From NCBI RefSeq assembly GCF_023566355.1, contig NZ_JAKNSW010000001.1, forward strand, positions 248,001 through 312,000: a DNA stretch of 64,000 bases. The letters run 5' to 3'. A model generated the notes under the pieces. It worked only from the letters and a program-made list of their open reading frames with translations, made no database searches and was not told where the DNA came from. The translations under genes were made by a program, and so were the position numbers. Below, one piece after another: positions 32,368-42,562 of the stretch (its first letter is position 1; each line of letters starts with the position of its first letter). This DNA is from Mesoplasma sp. JKS002658. GTDB lineage: Bacteria; Bacillota_I; Bacilli_A; Mycoplasmatales; Mycoplasmataceae.

Positions 32368-33472
32368 AAAAATTGCTCTGTTTGGAGGAAGTTTTGATCC
32401 AGTTCACACCGATCATTTAAACATCGCTAAAGCTTGTTATTCTGATTTAGGATTTGAAGAAGTTTGATTAATTCCTACTTATCTAAATCCGTTTAAATCT
32501 CAACAAAATAGTAGCAATTCTGATCGTTTAGCAATGTTGAACCTTTTAATAAAAGATTATGATTTTTTAAAAATTAACACTCACGAAATTGATCAACCCC
32601 ACGCTAGTTACACTTATCATACAGTTAAATATTTTTTAGACTTGTACGATGATCAAGATGTGGAATTTGCTTTTATTATGGGTAGTGACCAGTTAGATCG
32701 GTTTGAATCTTGAGACCAGTTTGATGAATTGATCCAAATGATTAAGTTTAAGGTTTTTTTAAGAAGTGATGATTATAACCACGAAGTCGTTGATAAATAC
32801 CACTTAGAGGTTTTTAATTTCAACCGTTTAGGTTTAAGTTCGACTGATATTCGTAATTTAAAACACCTGGATTTACAAGTTCCAGCAATTAATGATTATA
32901 CTAATTACCATCTGTTATACCTTTCTGAACGTTTAGAAGCGCAAATGGATAACAATCGTTACTTGCATTGTTTAAATGTGGGGCAAATGGCGCACGATTT
33001 AGCAACTCACCACCATTTGGATGCTAAAAAAGCCTTAATTGCAGGAACTTTGCATGATGTTGCCAAGCAGTGAGAAAAACCAAAACTCCAGCAATATTTA
33101 GCCAAGTGAGCTCCAGATTTACTAACTGAACCCTCACAAGTATGACATAGTTTTGTTGGAGGATTACACTTAAAACACGATTGAATTATGGGTGATGAAG
33201 AGATTATCCAAGCAGTCTTTAACCACACAGTGGGTAAACAAAACATGAGTCTTTTAGATAAAATTGTTTTTTGTGCTGATAAAATTTCAAGTGAACGGAA
33301 TTATGATGGTGTAAAAGAGTTTCGCGAGTTGTGTTTCAAGGATTTAAACCAAGGTTTTAAAACTTTGTTAAAAAACCAATATGATCAGGTAGTGAACAAA
33401 AACCAAAACCATGAAGTTGGGGAGAGATTGGCTAAAACTTATCAATATTATATTAAAGAGGGAAAGAATTAG
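32354..33472 (+). CDS. nadD: Fused nicotinate-nucleotide adenylyltransferase and YqeK-type HD hydrolase
   Basis: Two genes that are adjacent in Bacillus are one 372-residue protein here. Residues 1-185 are NadD, which adenylates nicotinate mononucleotide for NAD synthesis: LFGGSFDPVH, HTDH (H18, H21) and GLSSTDIRN are visible. Residues 195-372 are an HD-domain hydrolase of the YqeK family (Ap4A hydrolase) with H205 in HCLNVG and H234-D235 in TLHDVAK. The joint keeps one frame with no stop. Four or more TGA codons encode Trp. The fusion is also known from other mollicutes. Confidence 0.92.
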
Positions 33473-34162
33473 ATGAAGATTGTGATTGGAGCGATGGAAG
33501 AAGAATTAAACCAGTTTGTGATTGACCTTGAAGCACAACGAGTTGAAGGTTCTTTAATTCCGGAGTTTTATCAACCTGATTTAGACTTAACGATTGCTTG
33601 AACTGGGGTAGGGATTAGTAATGCATCATGAGGATTAACTTACCTACTAACGAAGTATCAAGACCAGAAAATTGAATGAATCATTAATGCTGGCACTGCT
33701 TGTGGGGTTAATTTAACGCTAAACCAAAATGATGTTGTTTTAGTTAATCATGCCTATTATGCTACTGCTGATGCTACTTCTTTTGGTTATGATTATGGTC
33801 AAATTCCTTCAATGAAGAAGTATTACTCTGCTGCTCAAACTTTAATCAAACAAGTTCAAACTTTAATTTTGGATGAAAGCATAGTTTTAGGCAATGGAGC
33901 AACAAGTGATATTTTTTTTGTGCAACCACAACAAGTTTGTCAGTATCTTGATAAATTAGCTGAACCGATCGTTGTTGTTGATATGGAATGTGCGAGTTTT
34001 TATCAAGTAGCCGATCATTTCAATCACCCAATGATCGCACTTAAAATTATTAGTGACGTTTTGGAAAAAACCAAGGAGAATAGTCAGCAGTTTCACGAGT
34101 TTCTGCCAAAAGCTGCGATGAGGTTAAGTTTGATGCTGAGAAACTTTTTAAATATCAGTTAA
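33473..34162 (+). CDS. mtnN: 5'-methylthioadenosine/S-adenosylhomocysteine nucleosidase
   Basis: This enzyme cleaves the adenine from methylthioadenosine and S-adenosylhomocysteine, the by-product of all SAM methyltransferases, including those in this window. The 229-residue protein begins with IGAMEEEL, has the ribose-contacting VVDMECAS (E172) and the SDVLEK segment with the putative catalytic D195. The start codon directly follows the stop of nadD-yqeK. A purine nucleoside phosphorylase is the less likely alternative. Confidence 0.88.
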
Positions 34163-34201
34163 CTTTTTGTTAGAATTAAATTATTGTTATGGGGGTTAAT
34201 A

Positions 34202-34828
34202 ATGCGAGTTGCAATTTTTGGGACGGTTGGAGCTGGGAAGACTACTTTAATAGAAAATATCCATTCCTTTCTTCCTAACTATGTTACTTTTTGAGAGCCT
34301 CTAGAAAAAAATCCTTATTTTTCCCAGCTTTATAGTAATAATAAAGATATTCGTGCAATTACTTATAAAATGGAGATTTGGATGCTTGCTGCGAGAATGA
34401 AGCAGTTAAAACAATCTTCTGACCAAAAGGATGTCCTTTTTGATCGGGGAGTTATGGATACAATTATTTTTGCTGATACTAACTACCAGTTAGAAAAACT
34501 TGATGCTCGAGATTGACAAGTCTATAGTGACTATTTCCAAATTGCAACAATTCCTTCCTTGTTTAATCATCAAGATCCCGCTTATGATTTGGTGATTTAT
34601 TTAAAAGTTGATAGTCAGGTGTCAATTGAGCGGATTCGTGCTCGGGGAATTGAAAGTGAACAGAATGTTGATCCGATGTTTTGAAACATTCTGAACCAAA
34701 CTTATGATAAATGATATGAAAAATTAAAGGATTGTGTACCATTTTTAGTAATTAATGGTAATAATAATGATAGTAAGGTTTTAGCTCAACAAGTGGTTGA
34801 AACGATTAAACAACAGCAAAAACAATAA
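34202..34828 (+). CDS. Deoxynucleoside kinase (deoxyadenosine/deoxyguanosine type)
   Basis: This kinase phosphorylates salvaged deoxynucleosides. The 208-residue protein has the P-loop GTVGAGKTT (7-15), the FWEPLEKNPYF substrate motif, DRGVMDT where relatives have DRS, and the lid RIRARGIESE. Such kinases are well known in mollicutes, which depend on nucleoside salvage. A GGGGG run stands upstream of the ATG. The end of the gene forms part of its terminator. Confidence 0.9.
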
Positions 34829-34859
34829 ATCATTTTGTCAAAGTGATTTATTGTTTTTT
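34821..34859 (+). terminator. Terminator of the rdgB-to-kinase run
   Basis: A 12-bp stem AACAATAAATCA/TGATTTATTGTT, with an 11-base loop and T-run, overlaps the stop codon of the kinase gene. Confidence 0.85.
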
Positions 34860-34884
34860 CCTGTTAAGAGGGGAAAATTGAGAC

Positions 34885-35808
34885 ATGAAAATTAAAAAAT
34901 TAGCCGACCAAATAATTGTTCAATTAAGTCAAGAAAATGCTAAAAAATATGATCAGGCAACCAAAACAAGTTATCATGAAATTCTTGGTGATGAGTTGTC
35001 AATGAGTTTAGCAGAAGCATTTTTGGCAACCAAGCGAACTTTTCTGGTGAAAGATTATGGTTTTGAAGAACAGATTACTAGTTTAACTGGTAGTGATTTT
35101 TTTAATACCTTAAGTTATCTTGAAAAGTTAGCTTGTGAAGAGGTGGCAGATTTATTTGCCAACCAGGAATTAGAAAAGCTTAACGATCACTTTTTATTTA
35201 TTTTTGAAAATGGTCAAGAAACTTTGTTTAATGCGAAAAATAATCTTAGTGGGGATAATCAGTTAATTGAAATTGACTATCAAAACCTTTTTATTGCTTA
35301 TTATCAAGATTATTTAGAATTACTTTGTCTTCGTTTGCCAATTTATCTAAGTAAAATTCTTTCAATTTACCAGTCGTTGGCAAATTATGATGATGATCCC
35401 GGGTTTTTAATGGAACTTTTAGATGATGAAACTTTTGAATTTTTCAACGATTTAACTTTTAAAGCAACCCGAATTTTGAAGGGTTATTTAAAACAACTCT
35501 ATGCGAAGTGACCAATGGATGTTGTTAAAATGCGCAAAAAAAACGCTTTTAATAAAAACGCATTTGCTGATTTTGCGACCAATGTTTCACCCCACGATTT
35601 TAACCAAATTGTAATTGATAATGTTGAAGATGCTTTGATGGTGTTAGATTTAGCTCCAGGAGCTAGTGTGGCTGAAATTAAAAAAGCTTATCACCAGTTA
35701 GCGAAAAACTTTCACCCTGATTTAAATCCTGAAGATCCCGAACGTCAAGCAGCGATTTATTTAATCACGACTGCATACAACTTTTTAAAGCAGTTTTATC
35801 AGCAATAG
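34885..35808 (+). CDS. Protein with a C-terminal J domain
   Basis: A 307-residue protein has about 245 residues of unrecognised, acidic, helical N-terminal sequence. A C-terminal J domain follows (roughly 248-305), with helix II AEIKKAYHQLAKNF and the intact HPD triad (H277-P278-D279). The J domain stimulates DnaK ATPase, so the N-terminal part probably chooses a client or site for DnaK. The J domain of DnaJ itself is N-terminal, so this is a different architecture. A TGA at the junction is read as Trp; treating it as stop would split the gene in two. Confidence 0.85.
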
Positions 35809-36543
35809 TTACTTAATGAAGAAACTTCCTTTATTTTTGTGACTGGCATATTCTGCAAGATAAACTTTTAAATAGAATAAGAAGAGATAAACTGAAAGAA
35901 TGATTTCAGTGAAGAAGTTAAAAGTGGTGTTTTCAAAGGCTTTAGGATCTTCAATCTTGAATAAAACTCCGTAGTGTTCATCGATGTTTCGGGCTTCTTT
36001 TAAAAACTCACTTCATAAAAAAGAATTTTCATATTGAGTAATGAACGGGTTATATCTTCAATTGTTGAAGGTTACGCGTTTTAACTTGTTTCTGATGATT
36101 TTAGAAATGTTTGCGGTTTCATCTTTTTCTAATTCTTCTTCAATTAGGTTATAAAAATAGTCAATATTACTTTCAATATAATGAAGCATTGTTAACCGGT
36201 TAAGCAAGGAAAAAACGAAAGTAAACATCGTTTGGAGATCATAATAAGCAGGTTGAGTGGCGTTGACCTGGTTTGCAAAATTCATGTGGTTTTGGTGCTT
36301 TTTTAACTTTGATTGGAGATAGTTTCAAGAATACTCAAATTCTAAGTAAGGTGTTCCTTTGATTTGACTAATTAAGGTTTGTGCTAATTCAAAATTGTTT
36401 TCATAAAGTTGTTCTTTTAATTGGTCGATTCAAGTAAAGAATTCAAAGTTAGTGTTTTCAGGATTAATGTTTTTTGAAGTATCAAGGGTTTCAAAAGTTT
36501 TAAACTTTTCATAAAAGTCATTAAGAATTTTGGGGTCTTTCAT
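35809..36543 (-). CDS. Unknown protein with one hydrophobic C-terminal segment
   Basis: I do not recognise this 244-residue protein. It is mostly helical and rich in Asn, Phe, Lys and Glu, with one hydrophobic stretch near the C-terminus (FFTEIILSVYLFLFYLKVYLAEY) that may be a membrane anchor. Three ATGs in a row lie after AGGAGGGA; the third (36543) is best spaced. The gene converges exactly on the J-domain gene with no gap. Several TGA codons encode Trp. Confidence 0.7.
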
Positions 36544-36559
36544 CATCATTCCCTCCTGC

Positions 36560-36748
36560 CGCTAATGACTTGATTATATCGTTAAGTGGTTTTGTTTCAA
36601 AGAAAAATTCGAACCAAAAAGTGCGTTTTGTTTGCAAATAATCCCTAAAACAAACCTAATTAATGAGGTGAAACTTCGAACTTAATCGCTTAATTTTAAT
36701 CACATTTTGTTAAAAGTTGTAGAAAATAGCGGTTTTTTATTTAATTCG
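36560..36748. other. Intergenic DNA without recognisable genes
   Basis: This stretch lies upstream of the minus-strand unknown gene. It is AT-rich, has no open frame longer than a few codons on either strand, and must contain that gene's promoter, which I could not fix. No repeat was seen. Confidence 0.5.
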
Positions 36749-36777
36749 TTGTATTTGTAAACAAAACTCCATAAAAT
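36749..36777 (+). promoter_or_regulatory. Promoter of a candidate small RNA
   Basis: TTGTAT (36749-36754) and TAAAAT (36772-36777) are 17 bp apart. A second reading, TTGTAA with TATAAG and 16 bp spacing, overlaps it. No coding region starts within 300 bases downstream. Confidence 0.55.
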
Positions 36778-36783
36778 ATAAGT

Positions 36784-36993
36784 GTTAATTAGAAATGATT
36801 AACACCACAACGATGTTTGAGAAGAGGAAGTAGAGATCTTTTCTTGAACTTGGCAATGAATGAAATAATTAACTAATAACTAAAAACAATCCCATATAAC
36901 AACGTGTATTTCATATAATTGCTGAATATGAATTTAATTTATGTTAAATTTGTACCCTAAAAGGCAGACTTGGTTTTTCTAAGTCTGCCTTTT
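36784..36993 (+). ncRNA. Candidate small RNA or dhaK leader RNA
   Basis: About 210 bases lie between a promoter and a strong terminator, with no open reading frame. The 5' end forms an 8-bp hairpin GTGTTAAT/ATTAACAC with an 8-base loop (36782-36805), starting about at the predicted transcript start. I see no conserved core of tmRNA, RNase P RNA, SRP RNA or T-box. It could be an independent RNA, or a leader controlling dhaK 90 bases further on by premature termination. Confidence 0.45.
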
Positions 36994-36996
36994 TTG
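36959..36996 (+). terminator. Strong terminator upstream of dhaK
   Basis: A 13-bp stem AAAAGGCAGACTT/AAGTCTGCCTTTT with a 9-base loop runs into T's. No plus-strand gene lies just upstream. Confidence 0.9.
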
Positions 36997-37081
36997 CCTT
37001 GATAAGAAAAACTTCTGTTGTAAGTGGCTAATTTCAGTTAGAATTAGAATTATTAAGAAGAGAGTAGAAAAAGTTTGATTT

Positions 37082-38080
37082 ATGAAGAAATTTATTAATA
37101 AAGTTGATGATATTGTCCCAGAAATGTTAGAAGGTTTGACCTTGGCTTTTCCTGAAATTCTCAAAAGACTGCCAGATTATGAAGTCGTTGTTCGCAGTGA
37201 GTTTGATGAAAATAAAGTTAGTTTAATTAGTGGTGGGGGTAGTGGCCATGAGCCAGCTCACGCTGGGTATGTGGGCAAAGGAATGTTAGATGCTGCAATT
37301 GCTGGACCAGTGTTTACCTCCCCCACTCCTGATCAAATCCTAGCAGCAATTCAAAATGTTCCTAACAAAAATGGGGTGTTGTTAATTGTTAAAAACTACA
37401 CTGGGGATGTGATGAATTTTGAAATGGCTGCCCAAATGGCTGCAACAGAAGACATCAAGGTTGAAACTGTGATTGTTGATGAAGATATCGCTTTAAATGA
37501 TTTAAGTTCAGTTGGAGCTGGTAAGCGCGGACTGGCAGGAACGATTTTTGTTCATAAGATTAGTGGGGCAAAAGCTATGAGTGGAGCTAGTTTAGCAGAG
37601 GTGAAAGCAACTGCTCAAAAAGTAGTTGCTAATGTGGCAACTTTTGGAATTGGTCTAAACGGAGCAACAGTTCCTGCTAACCACAAACGCGGCTTTGAAT
37701 TAAGTGATGGGATTGCTGAAGTGGGATTAGGAATTCATGGTGAACCAGGATTACGTCAAGAACCTATGAAAACTGCTGATGAATTCACTGCAATGATTAT
37801 GGAAAAAATTATTGATAGTTTAAAACTAACTGCTAATAGCAAGGTCGGATTACTAATCAACGGGTTAGGAGCAACTCCAGAAATGGAATTAGACATCATT
37901 GCTAGAAAAGCAATTATGATGTTAAAAGATCTCGAAGTTGAAGTAGTTAAAACTTGGGTTGGTAATTATTTAACTTCAATTGATATGCCTGGAATGAGTA
38001 TTTCAGTGGTTAAACTTGATGATGAAACTCAACCACTCTTGCTAGCTGGGGCAAATACAATTGGAATGAAGGTGTTTTAA
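37082..38080 (+). CDS. dhaK: Dihydroxyacetone kinase subunit DhaK
   Basis: DhaK binds dihydroxyacetone covalently for phosphorylation by DhaL. The 332-residue protein has the substrate motif SGGGSGHEPAHAGYVG with H56 and the hemiaminal-forming histidine H219 in GLGIHGEPG. It starts the dhaK-dhaL-dhaM set, which turns dihydroxyacetone into DHAP for glycolysis using phosphate from PEP via the PTS. There is no TGA in this gene. Confidence 0.95.
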   Translation: MKKFINKVDDIVPEMLEGLTLAFPEILKRLPDYEVVVRSEFDENKVSLISGGGSGHEPAHAGYVGKGMLDAAIAGPVFTSPTPDQILAAIQNVPNKNGVLLIVKNYTGDVMNFEMAAQMAATEDIKVETVIVDEDIALNDLSSVGAGKRGLAGTIFVHKISGAKAMSGASLAEVKATAQKVVANVATFGIGLNGATVPANHKRGFELSDGIAEVGLGIHGEPGLRQEPMKTADEFTAMIMEKIIDSLKLTANSKVGLLINGLGATPEMELDIIARKAIMMLKDLEVEVVKTWVGNYLTSIDMPGMSISVVKLDDETQPLLLAGANTIGMKVF

Positions 38081-38082
38081 GA

Positions 38083-38700
38083 ATGAATGGTGAACAATTA
38101 ATTGTAATTTTAGAAAAAATCGATCAAGTAGTGAACGAACAAAAAGATTACTTAAATGATTTGGATCAAGCAATTGGGGATGGAGATCACGGCACTAATG
38201 TTGTACGGGGTTTTGATGAAGTCAAAGCGATTATCCCTCAACTTTCTGGGCAAACTCCCAAAAAAATTATGAAACAAGTCGCAATGACTTTAATGAGTAA
38301 AATTGGGGGTTCAAGCGGACCGTTATTAGGTACTTTAGCGTTACAAATTAGTCATGCACTCCCTGATGAAGACAACACCCCTTTAAGTGCTTGAGTTACT
38401 GGTGTAGCACAAGGGATTGAAGCAATAAAAACGCTTGCTAAAGCTCAAGAGGGTGATAAAACTCTTCTTGATGCTCTTGCTCCAGCTTTGATAGCTTTAC
38501 AAGCAAATGATGATGAAGCCACAGCTTTTGCGCAAGCTGCTGCTGCAGCTAAAAAGGGTAGTGATGATACTGTTGATTTAGAAGCTAAAAAGGGAAGAGC
38601 TTCTTATTTAGGAGCCCGTAGCATCGGTCATATTGATCCAGGAAGTGTCACAATTAGTTTGATTTTTGCCACAATTAGTCTGGTTATGAATAATGGTTAG
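38083..38700 (+). CDS. dhaL: Dihydroxyacetone kinase subunit DhaL
   Basis: DhaL holds a tightly bound ADP that is re-phosphorylated by DhaM and passes phosphate to dihydroxyacetone. The 205-residue protein shows the magnesium-binding aspartates D28, D33 and D35 in LDQAIGDGDHGTN, plus KIGGSSGPLLGTLAL and the C-terminal GARSIGHIDPGS. It starts three bases after dhaK. One TGA at 38392-38394 is read as Trp. It overlaps dhaM by eight bases. Confidence 0.95.
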
Positions 38701-39088
38701 TATCCTGGTAATTTCACATTCTTATCACGTGGCTAAAAGTGTGGTGGAATTACTTGGTGAGATGAAAAGTGAACCGTTTAAATTTGATTATTTAGGCGGA
38801 ATTGAAGACCACCAAGCTTTTGGTACTGATGTTTTAGCAATTAAAAACAAAATCAAAGCAATCGATGAAGGTGATGGGGTGTTAATCATTGCTGATATGG
38901 GTTCTTCAATTATGAATAGTCAAATGGTGTTAACAATGTTAGATGAATCGTTAGCTAAGAGGGTAAAAATTGCTAACGCTCCATTTTTTGAAGCAATCTT
39001 GGCAAGTGTTGTTGCCAATCAACCCCAAATGAGTGTTGATGAATTGTTAATGGTTGCCCAAAGTACTTTGAACCAAAAGAAGTTTTAA
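38693..39088 (+). CDS. dhaM: PTS-dependent dihydroxyacetone kinase phosphotransferase subunit DhaM
   Basis: DhaM is an EIIA-mannose-like domain that accepts phosphate from HPr. The 131-residue protein has the phosphorylated H9 in VISHSYHVA and IADMGSSIMNS. It is the single-domain form found in Gram-positives, without the HPr and EI extensions of E. coli DhaM. No glycerol facilitator gene follows, unlike some Firmicutes operons. Confidence 0.92.
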   Translation: MVSILVISHSYHVAKSVVELLGEMKSEPFKFDYLGGIEDHQAFGTDVLAIKNKIKAIDEGDGVLIIADMGSSIMNSQMVLTMLDESLAKRVKIANAPFFEAILASVVANQPQMSVDELLMVAQSTLNQKKF

Positions 39089-39105
39089 ATAACTGTCTAA
39101 TATTG

Positions 39106-39137
39106 AAAAAACATTGCAAAAGAGCAATGTTTTTTTC
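39106..39137 (+). terminator. Terminator of dhaKLM
   Basis: A perfect 12-bp stem AAAAAACATTGC/GCAATGTTTTTT with loop AAAAGA begins 18 bases after the dhaM stop. Confidence 0.93.
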
Positions 39138-39243
39138 TTTTTAACCAAGTTCTTGATTATTTCAAATCGTTTACTTGCTATCTTGTTAATTGTCTGTAAA
39201 ATTTGTTAACAAAATAGGGTAAAAACAAGAGAGAAATAGGTTA

Positions 39244-42200
39244 ATGGGCAAAGATTATTTAGAACTGTTAAATAATTTAACACGTAAAGAAGAAAATAAA
39301 CAAAGTACGAAAGTAGATGTAGTTGATGTCGACAACGAATGGATTATCAACCAGTTTAGTAGTCAGCTAAGAGCAGAGTTTGACCAAATCACCTTCAATA
39401 GTTTAGCTGAAAAGTTAGACTATTTAAACAAGCGTTTTAATTATCAGTTTAATGCAGAAGTGGTCGTTAACAAACACCAAAATACTACTGTGATTCCTGA
39501 GTTGAGTAAAAACTTGAGTATGAACGAACTGATTACAAGCAGGCTGTATCATCATTTACACCAGAATGCCCAAACTGCTGATGAGATTTATTTAATTAGT
39601 CCCTTCATTTCTCAACCAACAGTGAACAAACTGCGGAGTTTGTTAGAAAATGATGCAGCAATTAGTCTAAAAATTATCACTACTACTTATGATGGTAATT
39701 CTTCACATTTAGAGTTACGCGGATTACAAAGGTTATACCAAGATTATCCTTCAAGAGTGGCAATCAGGATTGAAAACCTCACTTCATCAAGTCAAGAAAG
39801 GTTACACATCAAGAATTATTTCTTTAAACGTAATCATAGTTTTTCAACTGCTTTTATTGGTTCAAGTAATTTAACTTATACTGGTGTGGTCACAGGGAAA
39901 GAGTATAACTTAAAGATTTCTGAATTTCGGGAACCATCGTTGATTAAAACTTTAGAAGAGAATTTTTTCCTCCTTTGAAATGATCCTGGTTTTGTTGACT
40001 TTAGTGATCATAAGATTATTAATGAATTAATTATTAACAAGGAAATGTTCTTATTAGTTCAAGAACAAAATGCTACAGAATTAAGGTTAAACCACCCAAC
40101 CAAGAATACTACTAATGATCTTATTACCCAAATTATTAAACCTTTTGCTTATCAACAAGAGATTTTGGATGTTTTGAACCAAAGAATTGAGATTGGAAAG
40201 AATAAACATTTAATCGTGATGGCAACAGGAACTGGTAAAACTGCTTTAGTTGCTTTCTTTTATAAACAATTATTTAGTCAAATGGGGAGAAAACCAAAAC
40301 TGTTATATATTTCTCACCAACAAGAAATCTTGAGTCAAGCTCGTAGAACCTTTCAAAGTGTTTTGAAAGATCACCAGTTTGGAGTAGATTTTTATGATGG
40401 GTCAAGCATTTCTCCAAGTGATGATCAGATTTTTGCCACGATTCAAACCCTATCGCGTCATTTAGAACTAGTTAAAGATAAACCTTTTGATTTGGTTGTC
40501 TATGATGAAGCACACCACATTCAAGCCTCAACTTATAAACAAGTTTATGAAACCTTAAAAGCAGTTTCAAGTCAAATTATTGGTTTAACTGCAACACCAA
40601 AACGAACTGAAGGTTTTGATGTCAAAGATTATTTCTTTGATGGTGAGTATGCCTACCAGTTGGATTTAGCCACGGCTTTAAACCGAAATTTACTAAGTAA
40701 CTTTGATTACTACTTTATTAAAGATGATAGTGTTGATTTACATCAAGTCGATATTACTACTCAAACTAAGTTGTTATCCCAACGGCTAAGTAGTTTGAAA
40801 CGGAATGAATTTGTTTATGAAAACCTGGTGAAGTATATCGGATTAAATCGTCATGATGTAAGTGTCTTAATCTTTTGCGTCGATATTAACCATGCTAATA
40901 GTGTTGCTAATTACTTATCACAGAAAAATGAACGGGTTGCTGTCTTGTTTGGTGAAACTAATAAAGAAGCTCGAAAGGCGATTATTGAAAACTTTAAGCA
41001 TAAAGCAATTAACTATCTTTGTGTGGTTGATATTTTTAATGAAGGGGTTGATATTCCGAATGTTGATCGTTTATTTTTGTTGCGCCCAACAAGTTCATTG
41101 ATTGTTTATTTACAACAATTGGGAAGGGGGTTAAGAAAATTTCCCGGCAAACGTTTGGAAGTATTTGACTTTATTAACAACATTGATGCTGAAGTTAATA
41201 AGAATTACAACCCTTTTATTTTTTTAGAACCTTTAATGAGTAAAGATTTAAATAACAAACAAGTTAAAGACTTAAAGGTTAACTTTGACAAAATTAGTGG
41301 TTATGTGGCAGGAGATAGTTTATTTCACTTTGAAAAAGCATCAAAGAATTTTTTCAAAGACAAAGTTGCTAAAATGACTCAAAGAAGTTATCTTAACCGA
41401 ATTGCTCAGTTATTAGAAAGTTATTGAGAGAATAATGTAATTAGTTATGAAAATTATGAAGAGTTTGTTCTTAATAACTTTGACCATGTTTATCAGTTTT
41501 ATGCCGAAAATAACCTTACCTGATTAAAAGAGAACAAAATAACAAAATTAAATGGGTTTCGTAAGATTAGTGATATTTATGCTGATTTTACTATTTTAAA
41601 TAATTCAGCTTTGATTCGTGAACTGCAAATGATGATTCAAGAAAGAAAATCCTCTGATTATTTAATTGTCAATGGTTTGGTGTCTGTTTCGCTGTTTGCA
41701 GGTTTAAAAGAATACGAAGATTGTTTAAAAAGAAACAATGCCATTGATATTTGAGAAGTCTTAAAGAAAAGAGAATTTAATTCATTTTTGAGAGAATTGG
41801 AATATATACTAAAATTTAAATTATCAAATGAGGATTTAATTGAAACAAAGATTTCTAATGAGACTGAAGATTATGTTGATTCAACTTTTACCAAACGACA
41901 AGCCTTGACAATTACCAAAGTTCTTTATAAAAAATATGATGAAATGATTAATTGAAAAGGTGGAAAGGTTACTAGAGGTTTTATTAACGGTATTGATAAA
42001 AACAGGCATGTTGCTCTTTGTTCTGCTTATAGTGATCGACGAAATGGTTATAAAAATGAATTCAATCACTTAACCAAGGAACTTGTTTGATTTTCACCCG
42101 CAGGACAATGATTGAAATCTGATAATTCTTTAACTAACAGAGCTAAAGAATTTGAAGACACTATAAATAATAAAGTCTGATTTATCTATGCGAATGAATC

Positions 42201-42348
42201 CTTGTGGGACAAATATCAGGGTTTCAATGGCGATAGACACATCAAGGTATTTAGACTTTTAGGTAGAAATGAACAAATTGTTTCAAAAGAAAATGATGAA
42301 ATTAATAGTCAAACTATAAGATATGTTTTAAAAATTTCTAACAGATAA
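39244..42348 (+). CDS. PLD-nuclease / SF2 helicase / DUF3427 protein
   Basis: This 1034-residue protein joins three parts. Residues ~60-260 are a phospholipase-D-like domain with LHIKNYFF (H188, K190) and FIGSSNLT, the HxK and following Ser/Asn of PLD nucleases. Residues ~290-700 are a superfamily 2 helicase with GTGKT (329-333), DEAH (421-424), GLTATPKR and QLGRGLRK. The remainder matches the DUF3427-type C-terminal region. Such proteins are widespread in Firmicutes, sometimes near defence genes, but are not proven antiviral. TGA codons at the domain junctions and in the C-terminal part encode Trp. It lies 156 bases after dhaM. Confidence 0.88.
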
Positions 42349-42514
42349 TTTTTATCGCTAAATATGAGTCAATTAATATTGTTAAAGAGAGCAAACTTAA
42401 TATTTTAACAATACTATTTTCACCAAGTTAAAGAATTTATCAAGTTTTATCTTTTACACGATTATTATAATTAATTATTTTATTGTTTTAAAAATAAATC
42501 ATAAATTGTTTATC

Positions 42515-42543
42515 TTGTATAAGTTCGTTAAAAACACTATACT
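42515..42543 (+). promoter_or_regulatory. Promoter of udk
   Basis: TTGTAT (42515-42520) and TATACT (42538-42543) are 17 bp apart. The other ~165 bases between the helicase gene and this promoter show no gene or repeat. Confidence 0.75.
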
Positions 42544-42562
42544 AAACTATTGAGGTATTGAC

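Noticed and set aside
36784-36993. T-box riboswitch, suggested by AGAAGAGGAAGTAGAGA
   Set aside because: The conserved T-box sequence that pairs with the tRNA acceptor end and a fitting specifier loop are missing, and the downstream gene is not an amino-acid gene.
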